From: Alphaproteobacteria bacterium
Lineage (GTDB): Bacteria > Pseudomonadota > Alphaproteobacteria > Caulobacterales > Maricaulaceae
Assembly: GCA_016124665.1 (NCBI GenBank)
Contig: WGNH01000041.1
Location: 1-52,373, forward strand
Direction of reading: 5' to 3'
Length of the DNA stretch: 52,373 nt
Shown: positions 44,420 through 52,373 of the stretch, in pieces
How positions within the stretch are numbered: position 1 is the first letter of the stretch
Layout: the number at the start of each line of letters is the position of its first letter
Translations under genes and position numbers: made by a program
Notes under the pieces: generated by a model
Told to the model about the DNA's origin: nothing
Databases searched by the model: none
Seen by the model: the letters and a program-made list of their open reading frames with translations, nothing else

Positions 44420-44682
44420 ATACGCTCAGACGAGCTGTCACAGCAGCCCGCATCAAGCTGAACGGGCGGACAGGGCACTGTCCCGTATGAGCAGAACACA
44501 CAGCAATCCGGAGGCAGGGGTCTGATAACATCCCCGCAGGACGGGCAGTCCCAGAAATAGATACACGCATTTTCAGGCATACGGACCTGTTCCGTGATTT
44601 TACCACAAGACGGGCATTTCACATTCGAAAAAGGTTGAATACTGGTCATCACCGGGGCTTTCTGGCTGATCCGGTCCGTCAT
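44416..44682 (-). CDS. GDCCVxC-type cysteine-rich protein of a mercury cluster
   Basis: Small protein of 88 residues with eleven cysteines: KCPSCGK (23, 26), Cys40, DCPSCG (46, 49), DCCVFCSYG (60, 61, 64), VPCPP (71) and a terminal GCC (80, 81). DCCVFCSYG matches the GDCCVxC family, found beside merT and other mercury genes and sometimes containing selenocysteine; here all positions are plain cysteine codons. A metal-binding role is inferred. It starts 4 bases after merT. The second Met (44649) gives a start closer to the family norm. Its stop overlaps the divL stop by four bases. Confidence 0.82.
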   Translation of the reverse strand: MTDRISQKAPVMTSIQPFSNVKCPSCGKITEQVRMPENACIYFWDCPSCGDVIRPLPPDCCVFCSYGTVPCPPVQLDAGCCDSSSERI

Positions 44683-44686
44683 CCGG

Positions 44687-45058
44687 CTATCGCGTCAGAT
44701 CGAGCAGCAGGGCCTGAAGCCGCCACTCAAACAGCGGCAGTATGGCCGACAGTCCCAGAAACACGGCCCCTGCCAGCCAGAACCCCCAGAAAAGGCGGGA
44801 ACGATTATGGCGGCGCCAGGCGATGTAAGCGGAAAAGGCCAGCAGGATAGCGGCCGTCCAGAAAAAAACGCCCTGCCAGCGAGCAAACCACCCAAGCCGC
44901 GCCACGACACCCGAAGCCAGACCCATCTGGACCAAAAGGATGGGGAGCACGCAACAGGAGGCTCCGATCAGCGAAAATATACCGCCGAGAAAACCGCTGG
45001 CTGCCACAAAGCGATTCGCCGGAGTAACAGAAAACTGATTTGTTTTTCCGTGTGTCAT
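44687..45058 (-). CDS. merT: Mercuric transport protein MerT-like
   Basis: Inner-membrane mercury importer of 123 residues with three spans (about 20-45, 56-80 and 90-112). The vicinal pair Cys35-Cys36 in IGASCCVLPILL is the MerT hallmark that receives Hg2+ in the first span. No merP or merA is nearby, so the imported metal must be handled elsewhere or by the adjacent cysteine-rich protein. The predicted -10 ends at 45065, only 7 bases before the ATG, so the mRNA may be leaderless. Confidence 0.88.
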   Translation of the reverse strand: MTHGKTNQFSVTPANRFVAASGFLGGIFSLIGASCCVLPILLVQMGLASGVVARLGWFARWQGVFFWTAAILLAFSAYIAWRRHNRSRLFWGFWLAGAVFLGLSAILPLFEWRLQALLLDLTR

Positions 45059-45064
45059 GACGTT

Positions 45065-45095
45065 TCTCTACGCCCTGTAGCCAGTACAGGGTCAA
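45065..45095 (-). promoter_or_regulatory. MerR-type promoter/operator (19-bp spacer) of the mer cluster
   Basis: On the minus strand TTGACC (45095-45090), a 19-base spacer, TAGAGA (45070-45065). Between them lies the dyad CCCTGTA-GCCAG-TACAGGG (45073-45091). A spacer of 19 with a dyad inside is the hallmark of MerR-controlled promoters, in which the activator untwists the DNA. It serves merT and lies 13 bases before the merR start. Confidence 0.85.
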
Positions 45096-45103
45096 GTGGG
45101 CTG

Positions 45104-46396
<1,293 letters not shown>

Positions 46397-46404
<8 letters not shown>

Positions 46405-47491
46405 CCGCGAGATCGAAATTGCCACATTCCTGACGAATGCCGGCTGGGGCGAAGCGCGCCAGCAAGCCTTTCCGGGCGATGCCTCGACGCGCAGCTACCG
46501 GCGGCTGTTCCGCGGCACCGAAACCGCGGTTCTGATGAATGCCCCGGCGCAGGCTGAAGCGCCCGCCTGCCCGCCGGAGGCGACGCCCGGGCAGCGCGCC
46601 GCGCTGGGCTATAATGCGCTGGCAAGGCTGGCGGGACCCAATCTGGCGGCCTTTGCGGGCCTCACCGAGGAGTTGACGGCACGGGGATTTTCCGCCCCGC
46701 GCCTGCTGGCCGCGGATCTGCCGGGCGGGCTCCTGCTGCTGGAAGATCTGGGCGATGATCTCTTTGCACGGGCGATTCCCGCAGGCGCGGATGAGACCGA
46801 CCTCTACCGGCATGGAGTCGAAGCGCTGGCGGCCATCTACCGGTCGAGCTTTCCATCCGAGCTGCGCCATCATGGCGGGACATGGCATATCCTTGATTAT
46901 GACGGTCCGGCGCTGCTGGCCGAGACCGAACTCTTCCTCGACTGGTTTGTGGCCCGCCATCTGGGGCGCGATATATCTCCCGCTGACCGCGACAGCTGGC
47001 GCGCGGCCTGGAGTGCCGTTTTTCCGGCGCTGCAGACCGACGCCACCGGACTGGCACTGCGCGATTATCATGCCGAAAACCTGCTCTGGCTGCCGGACCG
47101 TGAAGGGCCGGCCCGCGCCGGTCTGATCGATTACCAGGACGCGCTGTTTGCGCACCCCGCCTATGATCTGGTGTCATTGCTGGAAGATGCGCGCCGCGAT
47201 GTCGCGCCGGAACTCGCCCGGGCGATGAAAGCGCATTTCCTGAAAGCCGCACATCTCTCCGATGCCGCCGCGTTCGATGCCGCCTATGCCGTGCTGGGCG
47301 CGCAGCGCAATGCCAAAATCCTCGGCATTTTCGTGCGGCTGGCGATCCGCGACGGCAAGCCGAAATATCTCGGCCTTTTACCCCGCGTGGCGCGGCACTT
47401 CCTCACAGATATCTCCCATCCCGCCCTTTCGGACGTGCAGGCCCTGATCCATGATCTGGCGCCTGAACTGGAAGAACTGGCGGGCGGATGA
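46397..47491 (+). CDS. amgK: N-acetylmuramate/N-acetylglucosamine kinase AmgK
   Basis: Aminoglycoside phosphotransferase-fold kinase of 364 residues that makes MurNAc-1-phosphate in the peptidoglycan-recycling salvage route. The kinase motifs are LRDYHAENLLWL (catalytic Asp) and GLIDYQDALFAHPAYDL (metal-binding Asp), as in AmgK. The neighbour murU encodes the next enzyme, which strongly supports the call. The ATG at 46397 lies inside the end of tsaE; GGAGG at 46381-46385 is 11 bases upstream. Its stop overlaps murU by four bases. Confidence 0.92.
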
Positions 47492-48198
47492 TCGAGATCG
47501 ACACCGGAATGGCCCTTGCGGCAGGACTGGGCACACGGATGCGCCCGCTGACCCTGACCCGCCCGAAAGCGCTGGTGGAGGTCAGTAACAAAGCCCTGCT
47601 GGACCATGTGCTGGACCGCTTTGCTGCCGCCGGCGTCAGGCGGGCGGTCGTCAATATCCACCATTTCGCGGATCTGATGCGCGATCATCTGGCCGGACGG
47701 ATCGGCGTGCCGGACATCCGGATTTCCGATGAAAGCGATCAGGTGCTCGAAACCGGTGGCGGCTTGGTCAAGGCCCGCACCATGCTGGGCGGCAAGCCGG
47801 TCTTCGTCTCCAATATCGACGCCATCTGGAAGGATGGGGACATTTCCGAACTTGACCGGCTGAAGGCGGGCTGGGATGGCGATCAGATGGATGCGCTTCT
47901 CCTGCTGGCGCGCCGCGAGGAGACGCTGGGCTATGGCGGGGCGGGTGACTTCTTTCTGGAAACGGATGGCCGGGCCCGCCGCCGCGGGGATGACAAGACA
48001 GCGCCCTTCGTCTTTGCCGGTACGCAAATCCTCAATCCGGCCGTGCTGGACAAATATCCGGAGGAGCCGTTTTCCCTGAACCGCATCTGGGATGACCTGC
48101 TGTCCCGGGGCCGGGTTCATGGCTGTGTGATGGACGCTTTCTGGATGCATGTCGGGGATCCGGAGGCGCGCGACGCCGCCGAGGCGCGGTTTACATGA
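47488..48198 (+). CDS. murU: N-acetylmuramate-1-phosphate uridylyltransferase MurU
   Basis: Sugar-nucleotide transferase of 236 residues that converts MurNAc-1-phosphate and UTP to UDP-MurNAc, bypassing de novo synthesis and thus lowering fosfomycin sensitivity in known cases. The pyrophosphorylase loop AAGLGTRMRPLTLTRPKAL and the metal-site VSNIDAIW near residue 108 are present. It follows amgK directly with overlap and is followed by addB, also with a four-base overlap (ATGA). Confidence 0.93.
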   Translation: MIEIDTGMALAAGLGTRMRPLTLTRPKALVEVSNKALLDHVLDRFAAAGVRRAVVNIHHFADLMRDHLAGRIGVPDIRISDESDQVLETGGGLVKARTMLGGKPVFVSNIDAIWKDGDISELDRLKAGWDGDQMDALLLLARREETLGYGGAGDFFLETDGRARRRGDDKTAPFVFAGTQILNPAVLDKYPEEPFSLNRIWDDLLSRGRVHGCVMDAFWMHVGDPEARDAAEARFT

Positions 48199-51100
48199 GC
48201 CGGATTTTCGCGCCCGCCACGCCCCGCGTCTTCACCACGCCGCCACAGACGGATTTCCTGAAACTGCTGGCGGAAACGCTGAAGGCGGAATTCGGAGCGA
48301 CGCCGGAATCGCTGGCCCGCGTGACGATCCTGACGCCGACGCGGCGTGCCGGCCGGGCGCTGGCCGCGGCATTTGCCGGGCTGGACGGCGGGGCGCAGGC
48401 AACGCTGCTGCCGCTGATCCGCCCGATCGGTGATGTCGATGCGGACGATCCGCCCTTTGAACCGGGCGAGCTCGCCACCATCGCACCGCCCGCCATCAAT
48501 CCGGTGCGGCGAACCTTCGAGCTGGCGCGGTTGATCCTGGCCAAGGATGAAGCGCAGGGCGGATCCATGGCCACGGCCGGGGCGATTGCGCTGGCCGGGC
48601 CGCTGAGCCAGTTGATCGATGATATCTGGACCGAGGAAACCGGTGATGTTTCCGCACTTGGTGAGACCATCAGGGCGCTGCTTCCGGAACATCTCAGGGA
48701 ATCCGCCGACTTCATTTCCATCGTCATGACGGCCTGGCCCTTGCGGCTGGCCGAGCTGGGCATGAGCGATCCGGCCCAGAGGCGGTCGGCGCTGCTTTCC
48801 GCCCTCGCTGACCGCTGGCGGGAAGCCCCGCCGCCGGGACCGGTGATTGCCGCGGGCTCGACCGGTTCGATTCCGGCTGCGGCGGATCTGATGGCGGCCA
48901 TTGCCCATATGCCGAAAGGCGCGGTCGTGTTGCCGGGCCTTGACCGCGACATGGATGACAAGGCCTGGGCGGCGCTGAAAGATGATGATCAGCATCCGCA
49001 ACAGGCGATGCAGGCCTTTCTGGAAAAAATTGAGCTGACGCGCGACCGGGTCACGGACTGGCCGGGGCATGCTGCCAGCATACAGGGGGCAGCGCGGCAG
49101 CGCATTCTGGCAGAGGCGCTGCGGCCTGCTGAAGAGACCAGTGACTGGCTGAAACGAATCTCGGCGCTGGAGGGACGGGGCAAGGGATTTCTTGAAACCG
49201 GCTTTTCCGGCCTGTCCATCCTGGAAGCGCCGACGGCGGAAGCCGAGGCGCGCGCCATCGCCCTGGCGGTACGGGAAACGCTGGAAACACCGGGCAAGAC
49301 AGCCATGGTGGTAACGCCGGACCGGGGCATTGCCGACCGGGTGCTCGCTGCCATGCGCGGATATGGCGTGGAGCTTGACGATTCGGCCGGTCGGCCGCTG
49401 TCGCAAACACCGGCGGGCAGTTTCCTGCGCCTGATACTGGATGCGGCCGCCGATCCGGGCGCAACCCAGCCGCTCGCCGCGTTGTGGGCGTCACCCTTCT
49501 TTGCGATCGGACTGTCCCGCAGCGCCGCCCGGCAACGATTTGACGCCATCGATATTGCCCTGCGCGGGGCACGGCCCGGACGCTCTTTTGCGGCGGTCTG
49601 TGACCGTCTGGATACCGCCGGGGACAAAGCTCTGATGACTGGCCTGACCGGGCATTTGTCACGTCTTTCAGGAGCGGCAAGGCCCGCGGCTGAATGGGCG
49701 CGCCTGCAGGCGGAGATCGCGGAGGCGCTGGCAGCCGATGATGCGCGCCCGGGGGCGGACCGCCTTTGGATCAATGAGGATGGTGAAGCGGCGGCGATGC
49801 TGATCCGCGAACTGATCAGTGAATCCGACATGCTGCCGGAATTGTCACTTCGCGATTATGCCGAGCTCTTCGATACGCTGGCCCGGTCCCGGCCGGTGCG
49901 GCCACGCGGCGAGGTGCATCCGCGCCTGCGCCTGCTGGGTCCCATCGAGGCCCGGCTCCTTTCGGCCGACCGTGTTATTCTGGCGGGACTGAATGAAGGC
50001 GTCTGGCCCGCGGGGCTGGGCATTGATCCCTGGATGTCACGCGGCATGCGAGCCGAAGCCGGACTGCCACCGCGTGAAAAGCGCCTCGGCCTCGCCGCAC
50101 ATGATTTCGCACAACTCGCCTGTGCCCCTGAAGCCCTTCTTACCCGTTCGGAAAAACAGGACGGCGCGCCGGCAGTCGCTTCCCGCTGGCTGTGGCGGCT
50201 GAAAACCTTGGCCAAAGGCGCGCTGGGCGCGGGCGCGGCAAAAGCGCTGTCGCCGGAGACCGATTATCTGGCGCTGGCGAATGCGCTGGATTATACGCCC
50301 GCCCCGGAGCCCGTCACGGAACCCCGCCCCTGTCCTCCGGCATCGGCAAGGCCAAACTCTCTCTCGGTCACGGAAATCCGCAACTGGATCCGAGACCCCT
50401 ACACCATCTATGCTCGGCGGATACTGGGGCTGATCCCGCTGGATGATCTTGATCAGGACGCGCAGGCCGCCGAACGGGGCACCGCCATTCACAAGGCTTT
50501 CGAGCTATTCCTGAGCGCCGCCGGTCCGGGGCCGCTGCCTGAGAGCGCCCTGCATGACCTGTTGAAGCTCGGCCGGGACACCGCCATCGCGGCGGGGATG
50601 GACGAGGCCGGGCTGGTGCCGGACATGATCCGCTTTGAACGGCTGGCCCGCTGGTTCATAGACTGGGAGACACGCCGGCGTGCCGCCGGTATCCGTCCGG
50701 TCGCGCTGGAATGCCGCGGCGAGTGGGCCGTGGCCGGGACCGGTTTCACCCTGCGCGGAAAAGCCGACCGGCTGGATCAGCGGTCCGACCTCAACCTGAT
50801 CGATATTCTGGATTACAAGACCGGAGGCACCCCTTCTGCGACAGCGACGGCCGCGGGGTTTGAACCCCAGACGCCTCTGGAAGCCGCCATGGTGCGGGAC
50901 GGTGCCTTTGCCGGAATTGACCCGTCCGAGCCGGGAGATCTGATCTATGTGAAGCTGTCGGGCGGCAAGGAGGCCGGCGGCGAAATCCGGATCAATGATG
51001 CCGGACGGGAACCGAAATCAACCGACGAGCTGGTCTATCTCTATGAAAACATCCTGCGCCGGCTGGTCGAGCGCTTCAGCAAGGAAAGCACACCCTATCC

Positions 51101-51206
51101 CGCCCAGATCTTTCCGCAATTCGAGAATGAATGGGGCGATTATGACCGGCTGAGCCGCCGCGCGGAATGGTCCTCCGCCGAGGAGAATGACGGGGGCGTG
51201 TCATGA
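48195..51206 (+). CDS. addB: Double-strand break repair protein AddB
   Basis: Subunit of the AddAB helicase-nuclease that resects DNA ends and loads RecA. At 1003 residues it has family length. The N-terminus (FAPATPRVFTTPPQTDFL, VTILTPTRRAGRALAAAF) is the helicase-like part without a Walker A motif, as usual for alphaproteobacterial AddB. The C-terminal RecB-type nuclease has AAERGTAIHKAFELFL and IDILDYKTGGTP, the PD-(D/E)xK residues. No iron-sulfur cysteine cluster is evident. It overlaps murU and addA by four bases each. Confidence 0.94.
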   Translation: MSRIFAPATPRVFTTPPQTDFLKLLAETLKAEFGATPESLARVTILTPTRRAGRALAAAFAGLDGGAQATLLPLIRPIGDVDADDPPFEPGELATIAPPAINPVRRTFELARLILAKDEAQGGSMATAGAIALAGPLSQLIDDIWTEETGDVSALGETIRALLPEHLRESADFISIVMTAWPLRLAELGMSDPAQRRSALLSALADRWREAPPPGPVIAAGSTGSIPAAADLMAAIAHMPKGAVVLPGLDRDMDDKAWAALKDDDQHPQQAMQAFLEKIELTRDRVTDWPGHAASIQGAARQRILAEALRPAEETSDWLKRISALEGRGKGFLETGFSGLSILEAPTAEAEARAIALAVRETLETPGKTAMVVTPDRGIADRVLAAMRGYGVELDDSAGRPLSQTPAGSFLRLILDAAADPGATQPLAALWASPFFAIGLSRSAARQRFDAIDIALRGARPGRSFAAVCDRLDTAGDKALMTGLTGHLSRLSGAARPAAEWARLQAEIAEALAADDARPGADRLWINEDGEAAAMLIRELISESDMLPELSLRDYAELFDTLARSRPVRPRGEVHPRLRLLGPIEARLLSADRVILAGLNEGVWPAGLGIDPWMSRGMRAEAGLPPREKRLGLAAHDFAQLACAPEALLTRSEKQDGAPAVASRWLWRLKTLAKGALGAGAAKALSPETDYLALANALDYTPAPEPVTEPRPCPPASARPNSLSVTEIRNWIRDPYTIYARRILGLIPLDDLDQDAQAAERGTAIHKAFELFLSAAGPGPLPESALHDLLKLGRDTAIAAGMDEAGLVPDMIRFERLARWFIDWETRRRAAGIRPVALECRGEWAVAGTGFTLRGKADRLDQRSDLNLIDILDYKTGGTPSATATAAGFEPQTPLEAAMVRDGAFAGIDPSEPGDLIYVKLSGGKEAGGEIRINDAGREPKSTDELVYLYENILRRLVERFSKESTPYPAQIFPQFENEWGDYDRLSRRAEWSSAEENDGGVS

Positions 51207-52373
51207 CGTCCGCGATCGAACACGCAACGGGGCAGCAGACGCTTGCGGCGCAGCCGGATCATCACATCCATGTCGAAGCCAATGCCGGATCGGGCAAGAC
51301 GCGGGTATTGGTCAACCGCGTGGCGCGGCTGTTGCTGACCGGGTCTGCGCCGGACAGGATTCTCTGCCTGACCTACACAAAAGCGGCGGCCGGGGAGATG
51401 AAATCCCGCCTGTTCGACACACTCGGTGACTGGTCCATCGCCGATGATGGGACATTACGGGAGAAGCTGAACAGGCTCTATAATGATGCAAACCGGGAGT
51501 ATTCCGCCGGCGACCTCGCGGAAGCACGCAAACTCTTTGCCCGCGCACTGGAAACACCCGGCGGGCTCGCCGTACAGACGATTCACGCTTTCTGTCAGTC
51601 CCTGCTGCAGCGCTTTCCGCTGGAGGCCGGCCTGCCGCCCGGTTTTGATATCGCCGATGATGCCGACAGCCGTGCCATTGCGGCCGAAGCACGGCGCGGC
51701 CTGTTTCTGGCGGCTCAGACCGATGCGCAGCTACACGCGGCGCTGGAAACGCTTCTGGTGCGGGGCTCGGACAGTTTCGATCTGATCGTCCGTCTTGCTG
51801 CCGGAAAACGCCTTGATTTTTCCCGCCTGCTGCTGGAGCAGGGCGAAGACGGGTTGCGGGCAGGCTTGCGGGCAGAGCTGGGACTGGCCGACACGGATAC
51901 CGCCGCCGGGCTGACCGAAAGCGGCTGGATGGAAACACCGCAGGAAGCGCTTCGGTCAGCAGCCGCAACCCTGGCGACCGGCGGAAAAACCGACAGCGCC
52001 GCAGCTACGGCCATTCTGGCAGCGCTGGACGCACAGCATCCTGCCCGCGCTCTGGAACTGATTCTGCCGGTTTATTTCACCCAGAAAGGTGACTTGCGGA
52101 AAAGCTTTGCGACCAAGCCGGTCCGGGACGCCCACCCAGAGATCGACACATTGCTGACCTCGGAAGCGACAAGGCTGTCGAGCCTTCGCCTGCGGATCGC
52201 CGCTGCCGAGACCGCCGAGGCCTCGGAGGCGGCCACCCGTATCAGCGCCGAATATATCCGCCGCTATGAAGCCGGATTGCGCATGCGGCGGCGGCTGGAT
52301 TATGCGGATCTCATCGCATTTGCCGTGAAATTGCTGGAAGATTCCGAGGCGCGCGACTGGGTGCGCTACAAGC
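51203..52373 (+). CDS. addA: Double-strand break repair helicase AddA (partial, runs off window)
   Basis: UvrD-like helicase and nuclease subunit of AddAB. The first 390 residues are visible. Walker A is EANAGSGKTRVLVNRVARL (residues 25-43), motif Ia is LCLTYTKAAAGEM, and the AIHAFCQ-like VQTIHAFCQSLLQRFPLEA (motif Ic region) and RLDYADLIAFAV follow. It starts by ATGA overlap with addB at 51203. The C-terminal half and nuclease domain lie beyond the edge; usual length is near 1150. Confidence 0.95.
   Translation, partial: MTSAIEHATGQQTLAAQPDHHIHVEANAGSGKTRVLVNRVARLLLTGSAPDRILCLTYTKAAAGEMKSRLFDTLGDWSIADDGTLREKLNRLYNDANREYSAGDLAEARKLFARALETPGGLAVQTIHAFCQSLLQRFPLEAGLPPGFDIADDADSRAIAAEARRGLFLAAQTDAQLHAALETLLVRGSDSFDLIVRLAAGKRLDFSRLLLEQGEDGLRAGLRAELGLADTDTAAGLTESGWMETPQEALRSAAATLATGGKTDSAAATAILAALDAQHPARALELILPVYFTQKGDLRKSFATKPVRDAHPEIDTLLTSEATRLSSLRLRIAAAETAEASEAATRISAEYIRRYEAGLRMRRRLDYADLIAFAVKLLEDSEARDWVRYK

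Overview
This window is high-GC, densely packed bacterial chromosome. It looks like an alphaproteobacterium of the Caulobacterales, most likely a marine stalked lineage such as Hyphomonadaceae or Maricaulaceae. The main reasons are a DivL-type kinase with tyrosine at the histidine position, a DUF484-xerC pair, an atpH-atpA order separate from the Fo genes, a tsaE-amgK-murU-addB-addA run, and promoters with a GCTA-type -10 element. The genus is inference. No phage, insertion sequence, CRISPR array, tRNA or rRNA was seen. No gene-free stretch exceeds about 265 bases; the longest ones hold promoters and structured repeats.

Layout. 1-1433: start of an F1-ATPase operon (atpH, atpA partial). 1689-5716: FAD amine oxidase, TerC and PriA. 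5835-9106: DUF484-xerC, a membrane protein/winged-helix pair and an acetyltransferase. 9268-22147: TCA-cycle block with lpdA, sucB, sucA, sucD and sucC, interrupted by a thioesterase, a small membrane protein and a MarR/oxidoreductase operon, and ending with an MFS transporter. 22207-31253: envelope and periplasm genes, including a complete bufferin (bufA-bufB-bufC-doxX) copper-related RiPP operon, a PhoD-like phosphatase, DUF1036 and DUF2306 proteins and a membrane LytTR regulator. 31398-37565: TspO-like protein, lipoprotein peroxiredoxin, mdh, AraC and XRE regulators, O-methyltransferase and zapE with a tiny coupled membrane ORF. 37788-41014: thioesterase, iron alcohol dehydrogenase and methylmalonate-semialdehyde dehydrogenase. 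41279-44419: an AT-richer orphan gene, then divL. 44416-45846: a minimal mercury cluster (merR, merT, GDCCVxC protein) and a 2Fe-2S ferredoxin. 45946 to the end: tsaE, amgK, murU, addB and addA (partial) in one overlapping run.

How the genes work together. SucAB with Lpd form the 2-oxoglutarate dehydrogenase complex, SucCD convert succinyl-CoA, and Mdh supplies oxaloacetate, so most of the lower TCA cycle is here. AmgK and MurU recycle cell-wall MurNAc, and AddAB with PriA and XerC serve recombination and replication restart. DivL, and possibly ZapE, belong to cell-cycle and division control.

The least ordinary features are: multi-arm inverted-repeat elements sitting just past stop codons (19503-19585, 37633-37759, 39394-39512, 41162-41223); seven of nine convergent gene pairs overlapping by exactly four bases; a two-lipoyl-domain SucB with a very acidic linker; and several compact self-regulating operons with visible operators.
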